Below, piece by piece: positions 18,004 to 27,203 of a stretch of 47,329 nucleotides of DNA (its first letter is position 1; the number at the start of each line of letters is the position of its first letter). The notes under the pieces are model-generated. The model was given only the letters and a program-made list of their open reading frames with translations. It was not told where the DNA came from and made no database searches. The stretch comes from Marinobacter segnicrescens (GTDB lineage: Bacteria > Pseudomonadota > Gammaproteobacteria > Pseudomonadales > Oleiphilaceae), in NCBI RefSeq assembly GCF_900111555.1, contig NZ_FOHZ01000020.1, positions 1 through 47,329 on the forward strand, written 5' to 3'. A program made the position numbers and the translations under genes.

Positions 18004-19233
18004 TCAGATGGCATCGCGCATGGTCGGACAACTCATGCAGCGCCCTCCACCTCGCCCCCGGCCGAGTTCGGCGCCGGGAATGGCGAGCACTTCAATCCCG
18101 GCCGCCGTCAGCGCGGCATTGGTGTCGTCATTACGGTCATAGCCAATAACCACTCCGGGACTCAGGGCAAGCACGTTATTACCGTCGTTCCACTGCTCGC
18201 GCTCCCGTTCCGCCGGGGTATCACCGCCGGTGGCTATAACCTCCAGCGAGGTATAGCCGAGCACGTCGGCGACTATGTCGAACAGCGGTCGCCGATCCTG
18301 CTGGAAGCCAAGGTGCTTGTCGCCCTTTCCAGGGCGCAGGTCGTAGCAGATGACTTCGTCGGCAACCTCCTTGAAGGCGGTGACCACATTGCCACCGCAG
18401 AAGGTAAATACCGTATCCAGGTGCATGGCAGCGCGTGTGCGGGGAAGCTGGCAGGCAATGACCCGCTGCGCTGCACCCCGTTCAAAAAGGGCATTGGCCA
18501 GCTGACCGATGGCCTGGGGAGATGAGCGCTCCCCCATGCCGACCAGCACCGTGTCGTTGCCTACCGGCATGATGTCCCCGCCTTCCAGTGTGGCCAGGCC
18601 ATGGTCTGCCAGGGGATCACCCCAGTAGACGTCGACCTTGCCAGCAAAGGCAGGATGAAACCGGTAAATAGCCGTGGTAAGCAGGGTTTCGGGACGCCGT
18701 GCGGCCCAGTACATGGGGTTCAGGCTGACGCCGCCATAAATCCAGGCACTGTTGTCCCGGGTGAACAGAAAATTCGGCAACGGGGGCAACACAAAGCCCT
18801 GGGGCCCAAGATGGCTACCGAAAAGTCCAGTCGGGTCAAAAGGCAGGTCACTGACCTGCATACCCCCGATCAGAAATTCCGCCAGGATGGTTCCAGGAAG
18901 CTCATCCATCCAGGCCCGGAGGTCGGATACCATGCCCACCCCAATATGGTTCCAGGTAATCCGGTGATCCAGTATCCAGCGCCGGGCCTCGGCGATGCCC
19001 AGGGTCTCTGCGAGCAGCTCGTTTACGTCCAGAACGTCGATCCCTCGGGATCGCATCACCCCGGCAAAGACGTCATGGTCTTTCTGGGCCTGCTTCACCC
19101 AGAACACATCGTCAAACAACAGCGCGTCGCAGTTCGACGGGGTCAACCTGCGATGGGCAAGTCCCGGCCGACAGACAATCACTTGTCGCAGGGTACCGGT
19201 TTCGGAGTGAACCCCCAGAGTGTGCTCAGTCAT
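18004..19233 (-). CDS. arcA: Arginine deiminase
   Basis: 409 aa. It hydrolyses arginine to citrulline and ammonia, the first step of anaerobic arginine fermentation. The catalytic cysteine is Cys399 in GGRCMSCP, equivalent to Cys406 of the P. aeruginosa enzyme. Other catalytic and guanidinium-binding blocks are visible: [18 protein letters not shown] and [11 protein letters not shown]. It follows the transporter gene by 24 bp in the order transporter-arcA-arcC. Citrulline would need an ornithine carbamoyltransferase from elsewhere (anabolic argF or an unlinked arcB) to complete the pathway. Confidence 0.96.
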   Translation of the reverse strand: MTEHTLGVHSETGTLRQVIVCRPGLAHRRLTPSNCDALLFDDVFWVKQAQKDHDVFAGVMRSRGIDVLDVNELLAETLGIAEARRWILDHRITWNHIGVGMVSDLRAWMDELPGTILAEFLIGGMQVSDLPFDPTGLFGSHLGPQGFVLPPLPNFLFTRDNSAWIYGGVSLNPMYWAARRPETLLTTAIYRFHPAFAGKVDVYWGDPLADHGLATLEGGDIMPVGNDTVLVGMGERSSPQAIGQLANALFERGAAQRVIACQLPRTRAAMHLDTVFTFCGGNVVTAFKEVADEVICYDLRPGKGDKHLGFQQDRRPLFDIVADVLGYTSLEVIATGGDTPAEREREQWNDGNNVLALSPGVVIGYDRNDDTNAALTAAGIEVLAIPGAELGRGRGGGRCMSCPTMRDAI

Positions 19234-19257
19234 GTTGGTTTCTCCTTTACCGACTGG

Positions 19258-20703
19258 TCACAGAAATGCACCGATGCTGATAACAACCGATATGAACAGG
19301 GTGAGGATCAGCAGCAGGGGCCAGATGAAGGCAAGCCACCGGTCATAGGACACACGGCCTATGGCCAGGCCGCCCACTACGACTGCAAACGTCGGATTGA
19401 CCAGGTTCACCAGGCCATTGGCGGACTGGTAGGCGGTAACCACCAGGTCCCGGCCTACGCCCGCAAAGTCCGCCAGCGGTGCCAGGATAGGCATGGACAA
19501 CACCGCAAGGCCGGATGAGGACGGCACAAAGAAGCTCATACCCACCTCCAGCCAGAACATCACATTGATAAACGCCAGTTCCGGCAGGCCACCCAGGGTC
19601 GTTTCGGCACTGTGGAGGATGGTGTCGGCAATCATGCCCTGCTCCATGATCACCACAATTCCCCTGGCCAGGCCAACGACCAGCGCTACACCAAGCAGGT
19701 CCCGGGCGCCGTCGACAAAGCTACCCGTCAGCTTTTTCTCACCCAGACGGGCAATCAGGCCAATGAGGATGGCCGAGCCGAGGAATAATGCCCCCATTTG
19801 TGCCATCCACCATCCCTGGGACGAAACGCCCCAGATCATCACCAGGAAGGTCAACGCAAAGATCACCAGGGCGATCTTCTGAATGCCAGTCAGCGTGAAA
19901 TCCTCGATCTCGTCATGCCCTCGCAGGAACAGTCGGCGGTGAGCGTCCCACTGCCGGGCGACAACAGAACGGGATGGGTCGGCCTTGACCCGCCTTGCAT
20001 ATCGCATAACGTAAGCCGCACATATCACCAGGCCGCCGACCAGCAACACCAGCCGCAGCGCAAGGCCATCGGTAAAGGGAATGTCGGCGGCATTAGCTGC
20101 AATGACCGTCGCGAAGGGGTTGATCGTCGAACCGAGAACACCTATGCCCGCACCCACCAGGATGATGGCAACACCGGTGACCGCATCGTAGCCCGCTGAC
20201 AGCATTACCGGAATCAGGATGGCATAGAAAGCCAGGGTCTCCTCGGCCATACCGTAGGTGGTGCCACCCAGGGCAAACAGCGTCATCAGGATGGGAATCA
20301 TCCAGATCTCCCGGCCCTCCAGCCGATGCATGGCACTGCGAATACCGGTATCGATGGCCCCGGTGGCATTCATCACACCCAGGAATCCACCCAGAAAGAG
20401 TATGAACAGGGCCACATCGATCGCGTTGGCCGCGTAGCTGTCGGGGTCATAGAAGCCAGCAGTCGGCGCCAGCATCACATCGACGAAACCCTGGGGATTC
20501 GGGTCGACGGTTTCATAGGTACCGGGCACGGCAACTTCGCGGCCTACCTCCTCGTTCATGGCCCGTTCGTACTGACCGGCCGGGATGAACCAGGTCAGCG
20601 CTGCCATCAGAACAATCAGCAGGAACAGAATGGTATAGGCGGTAGGAAACCGGGTTTGCAGCTCTGATTCGGGATTTGCTGAGACGGACTGATCGTCAGA
20701 CAC
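19258..20703 (-). CDS. YfcC-family transporter in the arcD position
   Basis: 481 aa, about 12 helices. The sequence FPTAYTILFLLIVLMAALTWFIPAGQYER and LFILFLGGFLGVMNATGAIDTGI are typical of the YfcC/ArcD-like family, as is SFFVPSSSGLAVLSMPILAPLADFAGV. Its place ahead of arcA-arcC implies arginine uptake or exchange for ornithine or citrulline, but the family is unlike the APC-type ArcD of Pseudomonas, so the substrate is inferred from context. The start is GTG with a very strong AGGAGGTG. The 216-bp upstream gap contains TTGATCA but I could not find a full ANR/FNR site. Confidence 0.85.
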   Translation of the reverse strand: MSDDQSVSANPESELQTRFPTAYTILFLLIVLMAALTWFIPAGQYERAMNEEVGREVAVPGTYETVDPNPQGFVDVMLAPTAGFYDPDSYAANAIDVALFILFLGGFLGVMNATGAIDTGIRSAMHRLEGREIWMIPILMTLFALGGTTYGMAEETLAFYAILIPVMLSAGYDAVTGVAIILVGAGIGVLGSTINPFATVIAANAADIPFTDGLALRLVLLVGGLVICAAYVMRYARRVKADPSRSVVARQWDAHRRLFLRGHDEIEDFTLTGIQKIALVIFALTFLVMIWGVSSQGWWMAQMGALFLGSAILIGLIARLGEKKLTGSFVDGARDLLGVALVVGLARGIVVIMEQGMIADTILHSAETTLGGLPELAFINVMFWLEVGMSFFVPSSSGLAVLSMPILAPLADFAGVGRDLVVTAYQSANGLVNLVNPTFAVVVGGLAIGRVSYDRWLAFIWPLLLILTLFISVVISIGAFL

Positions 20704-20919
20704 GGGGCACCTCCTGTCCCTGGTGACACGTAACCAGGCTTTGCCATATTCCTTGTATTAGCCTTATTTTTAGTACACAAATTGATCAACAGCAATGGAA
20801 TCCCTGGTTTCCTGGCAGTCGATCCAGGCGCTTGGTTCCCGGGAAACGAGCCCAGAGAAGGACGACCAGGCACCTCACCGGTCGCAGAGTACCCTGCGAA
20901 GTCTCTGCAGACCTTCCGG
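20704..20919. promoter_or_regulatory. Upstream region of the arc cluster
   Basis: This gap separates padR from the transporter gene, both on the minus strand, and should hold the arc promoter. It contains an AT-rich stretch near 20750-20790 with TTGATCA and TAATAC in the minus direction, but no well-spaced -35/-10 pair. A 6-bp dyad (TCGCAG-N6-CTGCGA) at 20882-20899 lies just after padR and may be a weak hairpin end. Confidence 0.3.
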
Positions 20920-21468
20920 CTACACGCCTGCAGCCAGGTCAGCAAGCATGGCCTCTACCTCACCCAGCCATTGCAGGTTGCTCTCCATGCCGAGAATGCC
21001 GCGGCGCAGGGCCAGGTGCTGAAATCGGAAGTGGGCTGGCATTTCGGCCCGGCTGGTGAAGTACTGCGCTTCCACTGACCGGTAATAGGCAAGCTGCTCC
21101 CGCCAGATCTGACGGGTATCCGCCAGCTCATGCGCCAGTTTGTCCCGGTCCAGCAGGCCGCCGGCGAACAGTTTCACCAGCAATGGATCCCGCGTCGGTG
21201 GCCGGTTATGGGCGGTGTTTACCCAGTCTGACAGAGCGGCTTCGCCGGTTTCGTTAATCCGGTACAGACGCTTGTCCGGCTTGCCTTGCTGAGGAATGTC
21301 TTCCACGGAAACCAATCCCTCTTCGTGCAGTTTTCCCAACTCCTTGTAAATCTGCTGATGACTGGCGTTCCAGACATTGGCTAGTCGGGTCTTGAACTTC
21401 AGGGTCAGGTCATAGCCGGTCAAGGGCTCTTCATAGAGCGCTGCCAGCAGGGCAAATCTCAGGGCCAC
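20920..21468 (-). CDS. PadR-family transcriptional regulator
   Basis: 182 aa. The N-terminal winged helix LRFALLAALYEEPLTGYDLTLKFK and QQIYKELGKLHEEGLVSVEDI is characteristic of PadR, and the C-terminal half (HELADTRQIWREQLAYYRSVEAQYF) is the helical dimerisation region of the Vir-like subgroup. The start is GTG with GGAGGAG upstream. Members repress neighbouring genes and release DNA on ligand binding. Two matching dyads just upstream (21485-21502 and 21517-21544) are probable operators, between padR and the divergent DUF2306/YdhR pair. The ligand is unknown. Confidence 0.9.
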   Translation of the reverse strand: MALRFALLAALYEEPLTGYDLTLKFKTRLANVWNASHQQIYKELGKLHEEGLVSVEDIPQQGKPDKRLYRINETGEAALSDWVNTAHNRPPTRDPLLVKLFAGGLLDRDKLAHELADTRQIWREQLAYYRSVEAQYFTSRAEMPAHFRFQHLALRRGILGMESNLQWLGEVEAMLADLAAGV

Positions 21469-21484
21469 AAGCTCCTCCTTTTGT

Positions 21485-21544
21485 TATGCATACTATTGCA
21501 TATCATGGGCCCCAGGTCTATTATGCAAACAAATGCATAATAGA
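21485..21544. promoter_or_regulatory. Two PadR-type operator dyads in the divergent intergenic region
   Basis: TATGCA-N6-TGCATA occurs twice, at 21485-21502 and at 21522-21539, 37 bp apart. The second is extended to a perfect 11-bp inverted repeat (21517-21527 with 21534-21544). The first lies 17 bp above the padR GTG. The identical core and spacing suggest autoregulation and joint control of the divergent pair. Confidence 0.72.
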
Positions 21545-21601
21545 AGTCATAAGTCAGCCTTTGGAATTTTCAGAGAAACAGGACCCCGGAGGACAAGGAA
21601 G

Positions 21602-22000
21602 ATGACAATCGAACCCATCCTGGCCGCCTCACCGGCTATTCAGATTCATGTCTGGGCGGCACTCGGCGCCCTGATGCTGGGCGCTGCACAGTTCACAACG
21701 CGGCGGGGCTCAACCCTGCACCGCAGTCTTGGCTGGGTCTGGATCGTTCTGATAGCAGCCGTTGCCCTATCGTCCCTGTTTATTCATCAGATCCGGATGG
21801 TGGGTCTGTGGAGCCCCATCCACCTTCTGACCGTAACGACCACCGTTACACTGGTGTACGCGATATACGCCGCCAGGGCCCGAAACCACAGGGGACATGG
21901 CATCGCCCTGGCGTCGATTTACGTTACGGGGCTGATCGGGGCTGGCGCGTTCACATTAATGCCCGGGAGGATCATGCATCAGGTATTGTTTGGCGGTTAA
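21602..22000 (+). CDS. DUF2306-like small membrane protein
   Basis: 132 aa from ATG 21602, with AAGGAAG just upstream. Four hydrophobic segments: [54 protein letters not shown] and [22 protein letters not shown]. The pattern HxxxG and HRSLGWVW is typical of the DUF2306 family of predicted heme- or quinone-associated membrane proteins; no function is established. It is divergent from padR and followed 62 bp on by a YdhR-like gene. Confidence 0.72.
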   Translation: MTIEPILAASPAIQIHVWAALGALMLGAAQFTTRRGSTLHRSLGWVWIVLIAAVALSSLFIHQIRMVGLWSPIHLLTVTTTVTLVYAIYAARARNHRGHGIALASIYVTGLIGAGAFTLMPGRIMHQVLFGG

Positions 22001-22062
22001 TCGTTGGGTACCTTTTATTCCTGCCAGACTGGCTTTTCCCTGCCCCTTCGGAGAATCCGACC

Positions 22063-22365
22063 ATGAAAACCCTGCTGCAAATCGATTTTCCCTTTGACGG
22101 TCCCTTCGGGAACGAGATGACCGATGCCATGAAAGGCCTGGCCGAGTCCATCGCCCAGGAACCCGGCCTGATCTGGAAAGTCTGGACAGAAAACGCCGAT
22201 AACCGTGAAGCCGGGGGCATCTATCTGTTCGAGGATGAAGCCAGCGCCCGGGCCTATCTGGACATGCACAGCGCCCGGCTGAAGGAATTTGGCGTGCCGG
22301 AAGTGAATGCGAAAGTCTTTGCCGTTAATGAAGCGCTATCCGCCATTGACAATGGCCCAGTCTGA
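22063..22365 (+). CDS. YdhR-type monooxygenase-fold protein
   Basis: 100 aa. The sequence [32 protein letters not shown] and [25 protein letters not shown] match the YdhR family of ferredoxin-like (ABM-fold) dimers. These are called putative monooxygenases, but the reaction is unknown. It follows the DUF2306 gene on the plus strand and is probably in the same PadR-controlled unit. Confidence 0.82.
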   Translation: MKTLLQIDFPFDGPFGNEMTDAMKGLAESIAQEPGLIWKVWTENADNREAGGIYLFEDEASARAYLDMHSARLKEFGVPEVNAKVFAVNEALSAIDNGPV

Positions 22366-22414
22366 AGCCTCATCAAGGGGTGACAGATAAAGAACCTACC
22401 ACCCTTATCACGCC

Positions 22415-22433
22415 CCGGGGTCTATGACCCCGG
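22415..22433. terminator. Hairpin between convergent ydhR-like and DUF4112 genes
   Basis: CCGGGGTC (22415-22422) and GACCCCGG (22426-22433) form a perfect 8-bp stem with a three-base loop. It abuts the DUF4112 stop codon. There is no T-run on either side, so termination strength is uncertain. Confidence 0.5.
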
Positions 22434-22434
22434 C

Positions 22435-22812
22435 TCAATGATCTGTCTCGGCGGCAGCCTCTCGCCCAGGCGGATCGCCAAGTTCTTCCCGAAGGATGCG
22501 GGCGTTGCGCAGGTTCGCCTTGTAAACGAAGTCAAAGGCATCGCCAAGAACGGGCACTGAGCCGACAACCGCATCAAGCAGGATGTTCTTCACAATATGC
22601 GCGCGGGCACGACGGCTTGCCCCGGCCCGCTGGGCCTCTACCAGGATGTAGCCCGATAACAGCAATCCGGTCATATCTCCAACCACCGGCACCAGTCCCA
22701 GCAGGCCATCCAGCCCGACCGAAAAGCGGGTACCCGGAATACGAATGGCGCTGTCCATCAGGCGGCTGAACCGCTCGACCCGGCGTAATGCCTGTGTACG
22801 TTGTCTGGTCAT
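22435..22812 (-). CDS. DUF4112 family protein
   Basis: 125 aa. The family pattern LMDSAIRIPGTRFSVGLDGLLGLVPVVGDMTGLLLSGYIL followed by LLDAVVGSVPVLGDAFDFVYKANLRN is unmistakable. Two hydrophobic stretches suggest membrane association. The function is unknown. It is a single gene. Confidence 0.88.
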   Translation of the reverse strand: MTRQRTQALRRVERFSRLMDSAIRIPGTRFSVGLDGLLGLVPVVGDMTGLLLSGYILVEAQRAGASRRARAHIVKNILLDAVVGSVPVLGDAFDFVYKANLRNARILREELGDPPGREAAAETDH

Positions 22813-23043
22813 CTATGTTTCCTCGTGACAGCAGGACGTCTATAGCTGCGGTTCTACCTTAACCTTCATTACAAGTTGATACATATCCTTCCAGCGCCTG
22901 AAGGTCTGACCAGCACCGCCTTTCGTAAACAGAGCAACACAATTAAACGAAGCAACCTGTCGTTAAGGGCTGCAATCTCCGGGAACATGCACCTCGCTCC
23001 CCGAAAGCCGATCTGACGACCGCGATCAAGGGTTTACAAAGCG

Positions 23044-24768
23044 ATGGTCCTTTTCCTGTCCCGCCTCCTGTTCAGCTCATCCAATGCCAGCGATATTCTG
23101 GAGAACGCGCCACACGCGGTGGTCAGTGTCGACCAGCAAGGCGCCATCAGTTTTGTGAATCTGGCGGCCGAGCGGCTTTGGGGCTGCCCGCGGGGCCAGG
23201 TCATTGGACAGCCGGCTTCCCGGTTGCTTGGCCAGTCGGCCAACCCGGTCCTTTCCGGCCAGCAGCGCGAAGCCGAGCTGTCCCTGACCTCCATGGACGG
23301 GCGTACTTTCTGGGCCCACCTTGCGGTTGCGGGCAATGCCAGGTCCCGCAGCCAAACAACTACCCTCTTCATCCGGGACATCAGTGAGGAGCGCTACGCC
23401 CGGGAGCTGATGAACCAGACCCTCGAGCAAGCCATGGATGCCGTGGTTTCCATCGATGAGAACAACTGCGTCAGCGTATTCAACGCCACCGCCGAGAAAC
23501 TCTGGGGATACCGCAGGGACGAAGTGCTCGGCCGCAACGTCAAGATGCTGGTGCCTGAAGCGTTCCGCGCCCGCCACGATGAGTACGTTAACCGCAACCG
23601 CACCACTGGCGAGAACCGGATAGTCGGCAGTTACCGGGAACTGCACATACAACGCAAGGACGGCTCGTGGTTCTGGGGACAGGCGGCTATCAGCAAGACC
23701 GAGTTCGACGGAAGAATCACCTACACCGCCTTCATCAAGGATGTCACCGAAGAAGTCGAAAGACGGCAACAGATGGAAATGCTGTCCATGGTCGCCGACC
23801 GGGCCAACAGCGGCATTGTGATCACCAACCGGGACGGTGCCATAGAGTACATCAACGCGGGCTTCGAGCATCTCACCGGCTACCACCTGGAGGAAATCCG
23901 CGGCAAGAAACCCGGGCCGCTCCTGCAGGGGCCGGGCACGGATCCGGGAACGGTCAGGGACATCCGATCAAAGCTTGACCGCGCCGAGCCGTTCTACACG
24001 GAAATCCTCAACTACCACAAGAATGGCACCCCGTACTGGGTGTCACTCTCCATTGCGCCCGTGTTCGGTGACAACGGCCAGGTGGAGCGCTTTATCTCAG
24101 TGGAGGCGGACATTACGGCCAGCAAACAGCAAACGGTGGATTTTACCCGCCGCATGAGTGCCATAGAGAACGCCATGGCGATTGTCGAATACAGTCCGGA
24201 CGGCAACTACCTGAGCGCCAATCAATTGGTGCAGGACAAGTGTGGGGGTGGCGATGGTGCCGCCAGGGTCGCAGCGGCGCTCTGGTCCCAGCTGCCAGCC
24301 GATGCCCGGACACAGCTGAGTCAGCAGGGCGAGTTCAGTGGCAAGGCTTCGGTCGAGGCCGAGGGCATTCCGGCCCTGGCTCTGGATTACCAGGTCGTGG
24401 CGTTAAAGGACTTCAACGGCGATGTCCGCCGCTATGTTCTGTTCGGCATTGATATTACGGACCGCCACATGGCCCTGATGGAAACCCGGGAAGCCATGGA
24501 CTCGGTCCTGCAGGGAAGCAAACAGATCAGCGGGTTTGTATCAACCATCAACGACATTGCGGACCAGACCAACCTGCTGGCCCTGAACGCCGCCATCGAG
24601 GCCGCGCGGGCCGGCGATGCGGGTCGAGGATTCGCGGTCGTGGCTGAGGAGGTGCGCTCACTGGCGCGCAAATCCAGTACCTCCGCCAGTGAGATCGACG
24701 CCCTGGTGGAAGGGACTCACCAGAAAGTGACGGCACTGGCCTCATCCCTGAGCCGGATCGAAGGCTGA
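23044..24768 (+). CDS. Soluble multi-PAS methyl-accepting chemoreceptor (BdlA-like layout)
   Basis: 574 aa with no membrane helix. Four PAS modules can be traced: about 16-110 ([18 protein letters not shown]), 130-240 ([27 protein letters not shown]), 252-365 ([26 protein letters not shown]) and a weaker one at 375-480. The C-terminal 90 residues hold the chemoreceptor hairpin tip, [36 protein letters not shown], which binds CheA and CheW. The protein stops soon after the tip, so the long coiled-coil arms and methylation helices are mostly missing, as in BdlA and some Aer-like sensors. It probably senses redox or energy state in the cytoplasm. The Shine-Dalgarno is weak. The third PAS has a LOV-like layout but no photoactive Cys. 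Confidence 0.87.
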   Translation: MVLFLSRLLFSSSNASDILENAPHAVVSVDQQGAISFVNLAAERLWGCPRGQVIGQPASRLLGQSANPVLSGQQREAELSLTSMDGRTFWAHLAVAGNARSRSQTTTLFIRDISEERYARELMNQTLEQAMDAVVSIDENNCVSVFNATAEKLWGYRRDEVLGRNVKMLVPEAFRARHDEYVNRNRTTGENRIVGSYRELHIQRKDGSWFWGQAAISKTEFDGRITYTAFIKDVTEEVERRQQMEMLSMVADRANSGIVITNRDGAIEYINAGFEHLTGYHLEEIRGKKPGPLLQGPGTDPGTVRDIRSKLDRAEPFYTEILNYHKNGTPYWVSLSIAPVFGDNGQVERFISVEADITASKQQTVDFTRRMSAIENAMAIVEYSPDGNYLSANQLVQDKCGGGDGAARVAAALWSQLPADARTQLSQQGEFSGKASVEAEGIPALALDYQVVALKDFNGDVRRYVLFGIDITDRHMALMETREAMDSVLQGSKQISGFVSTINDIADQTNLLALNAAIEAARAGDAGRGFAVVAEEVRSLARKSSTSASEIDALVEGTHQKVTALASSLSRIEG

Positions 24769-24827
24769 AGCCCCGGCCAGGTCGTCAATGCGGGGCGTTT
24801 CACCGTATGGTGCCGCCCCGGAAGGCT

Positions 24828-25535
24828 TCAGGCAGGCTCGAGGACCTGACGATCCAGTTCTTTCGTCAACGTAGGCGGCAGCTTGAGCGCGTTAGCCAAC
24901 TGGTCAAGCCAGGCCCGCTCCATGGGGTTCTGATCGTCAATGATGACGGCACTGACCAGGTAGATTTCCCGCGCCGCCTGGGGCGAATCCGCCTGCAGCG
25001 CCAGCAAATCCGCGTCCAACGGCGCTTCGAACTGTTGCTGGATCCATGCCTGTAACTCGTCGTCGGCGCCCAGCTTCTCAATTTCCTGCGTCAGCACGGC
25101 TCGCTCGTTGGCATCGATATGGCCATCGGCACGGGCTGCCATGATCATCGCCTGGAGAATTTCCAGACCCCGTTGTTCACGGGCCTGTCCCTGCAGCTGC
25201 TCAATGGGCTGGCCCTGCGACGCATCGGGACCGGACCCGCTCTGGTAATTTTGATAAGCCTTCCAGGCCAGTACGCCGATACCGGCGAGGGCGCCGTATT
25301 TGATCGCCTTGCCGCCCATCTTCCGGCCCCGTTTGGAGCCCACCATCAGACCCAGCGCGCCGCCACCCAGCAGGCTTTTCAGGTCGATACCACCGGTCGA
25401 ACCCGACGAGCCCTTCAATTGCGAGGAAAGGCTGTCGACAACGCGGCTGACATCCATACCACTACTGGAGCCTTTGCCGGCAGACTGGCCTGAAGCCTGG
25501 CCGATGAGCTGATTCAGAATCGACGATACGTTCAT
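24828..25535 (-). CDS. DUF533 / TerB-like tellurite-resistance family protein
   Basis: 235 aa from ATG 25535 (MNVSSILNQLIGQA). The N-terminal 70 residues are Gly/Ser-rich. A short hydrophobic segment follows (AIKYGALAGIGVLAWKAYQNYQ, about 80-100). The C-terminal half has QAMIMAARADGHIDANERAVLTQEIEKLG, the TerB-like DUF533 core with acidic residues that may bind metal. The YebE proteins of enterics share this architecture; function unknown. It is convergent with the chemoreceptor gene. Confidence 0.82.
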   Translation of the reverse strand: MNVSSILNQLIGQASGQSAGKGSSSGMDVSRVVDSLSSQLKGSSGSTGGIDLKSLLGGGALGLMVGSKRGRKMGGKAIKYGALAGIGVLAWKAYQNYQSGSGPDASQGQPIEQLQGQAREQRGLEILQAMIMAARADGHIDANERAVLTQEIEKLGADDELQAWIQQQFEAPLDADLLALQADSPQAAREIYLVSAVIIDDQNPMERAWLDQLANALKLPPTLTKELDRQVLEPA

Positions 25536-25694
25536 GGGGTCATGTTCCTCTATGGACAATGCAAACAACCTTCTGGTTGCGCTATGACCAGTCTAACAAA
25601 GGGATGGTTCCTGGCTATTTAACTGGCGGTAAGACTTCGCAGCGATCTGCCAACTGTTATACTATAACAATCTCATTCCCTGTCGAGCTCGCCT

Positions 25695-26678
25695 GTGCAT
25701 CAAACTGACATCACCGCCGTCCCCACTAACGTCATCACCGGTTTCCTGGGCGCGGGTAAAACCACTGCCATCCTGCACCTGCTCAGACACAAACCCGAGC
25801 ATGAGCGCTGGGCGGTGCTGGTCAACGAGTTCGGTGAAATAGGCGTAGACGGCACGCTGGTAAAGGGCACCCATACCGAAGAGGAAGGCATTTTTGTTCG
25901 CGAGGTGCCCGGTGGCTGCATGTGCTGTACAGCCGGGCTGCCGATGCAGATCGCACTGAACCAGCTGCTGGCGAAGGCCAGGCCCCACCGACTGCTCATC
26001 GAGCCTACCGGCCTTGGTCATCCGGCGGAAGTGTTGCAGACACTGGCAGCGGAGCACTACCGGGACGTCCTTTCCATTCAGAAGACCATCACCCTGGTAG
26101 ATGCCCGGAAGCTGACCGACGCCCGTTACACCAGCCACGACACCTTCAATCAGCAGATTGCTATCGCTGACCTGGTGGTGGGTAACAAACAGGACCTCTA
26201 TGACGATGCCGACATGGCGCGCCTGAAGGCCTATGTCGAGGAGAAGGGCTCACCGGGTATCCGTGTTGAATCTGTGACTCAGGGCGCGATCGACCCCCAA
26301 TGGCTGCAGGGCCCAGCTTCGCCGACAGCACCTGCATACCGACCCAGGCCAGCTCGGCCATCGGATACCCGTTTATTGGGCACGCCCAGTTCTCCCCCGG
26401 CTTCAGGCCAGGGTGAGGGGTACGAAAGCATTGGCTGGCATTTCGATGCCGGACAGATCTTCGATTACGGGAAGCTGCTTGCCTTCCTGACCGGACTGGA
26501 AGCAGAACGGATGAAAGCCGCCTTTATCACCGACCGGGGCGTGTTCGGCTACAACCTGACCCGGGACGGCCTGACCGAAGTCGAGCTGGATGAACTTACA
26601 GAAAGCCGTTTCGAAGTCATCGCGACACGGGTGGATTCGCGCTGGGAATCGCGATTACAGGATTGTCTCGTCACCTGA
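25695..26678 (+). CDS. COG0523 (CobW/YjiA-type) G3E GTPase metallochaperone
   Basis: 327 aa, GTG start. Walker A GFLGAGKTT (about residues 16-24), the metal-binding GGCMCC (about 73-78), EPTGLGHP and the guanine-specific NKQD are all present. Family members insert or allocate metals (Zn, Co, Fe) with GTP hydrolysis. The linker between the GTPase and the CobW C-terminal domain is not the common His-rich stretch. Instead it is a Pro-rich segment at about 212-245 that looks like inserted sequence. The C-terminal domain resumes at YESIGWHF and RGVFGYNL. No Zur box was recognised upstream, so the metal is not assigned. Confidence 0.88.
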   Translation: MHQTDITAVPTNVITGFLGAGKTTAILHLLRHKPEHERWAVLVNEFGEIGVDGTLVKGTHTEEEGIFVREVPGGCMCCTAGLPMQIALNQLLAKARPHRLLIEPTGLGHPAEVLQTLAAEHYRDVLSIQKTITLVDARKLTDARYTSHDTFNQQIAIADLVVGNKQDLYDDADMARLKAYVEEKGSPGIRVESVTQGAIDPQWLQGPASPTAPAYRPRPARPSDTRLLGTPSSPPASGQGEGYESIGWHFDAGQIFDYGKLLAFLTGLEAERMKAAFITDRGVFGYNLTRDGLTEVELDELTESRFEVIATRVDSRWESRLQDCLVT

Positions 26679-26744
26679 GTCTGCAGGTGAGGGGCGGCGG
26701 CCAGGGTGTATCTGATGGATGCCCGGAGTGGACCTCCCGACTGG

Positions 26745-27128
26745 CTAGAAACTGGCCATGGCCTCCTGCAGGTCTACCTTGAGCTCTTCCGGCGCGGTGA
26801 TCCAGAGTTCCCCATCTTCGCCGGGGAGAACGCCAATCTGCAGCCCATCCCTGGTGAGCCCTGGCACCCACTTCCTGAAGAAATCCGGTAGCGAAATACT
26901 TTTTGGTGAGAGGTCACCGGCTGCCTGGGCATAGTCCACGGCCAGTTCTGAATGAGGCCAGACCGGCAAATACGCCACACCGTCTTCGTCCGATACGATT
27001 TTCAGGAACTGGTTGTCGGCATTGACCAGAATCCAGATCTCGCGCTCCTCGGCCACTTCGCTCAGGAAGTAGTCATAACGCTCCTCGCCATCCATCTGGA
27101 GTATTTGCCTTAACGGGTTATCGCTCAT
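26745..27128 (-). CDS. DUF2750 family protein
   Basis: 127 aa. ERYDYFLSEVAEEREIWILVN near the N-terminus and VAYLPVWPHSELAVDYA in the middle are the DUF2750 signature. It is an acidic cytosolic protein with no known role. The stop lies close to the convergent GTPase gene. Confidence 0.85.
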   Translation of the reverse strand: MSDNPLRQILQMDGEERYDYFLSEVAEEREIWILVNADNQFLKIVSDEDGVAYLPVWPHSELAVDYAQAAGDLSPKSISLPDFFRKWVPGLTRDGLQIGVLPGEDGELWITAPEELKVDLQEAMASF

Positions 27129-27203
27129 AACAGGGCCACGGCTCTTTCGGTATGTGTCGGGGGATTCTATCGCAAAAGCCGGTGCGATCGGGCGTTACAG
27201 CTA

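Noticed and set aside
20765..20790. An ANR/FNR box in front of the arc transporter
   Set aside because: TTGATCA gives only a half-site; the second half TCAA at the right spacing is missing.
20871..20880. GGACGACC upstream of the arc cluster, like a guanidine-II loop
   Set aside because: Only one copy, its flanks do not form a stem, and no second ACGR hairpin is near.
23790..24110. A LOV photosensor domain in the third PAS of the chemoreceptor
   Set aside because: The layout is LOV-like but the photoactive Cys motif (NCRFLQ) is absent, with Lys/Pro/Gly in its place.
26706..26891. A 61-codon plus-strand frame after the GTPase gene
   Set aside because: Antisense to the DUF2750 gene with no Shine-Dalgarno.
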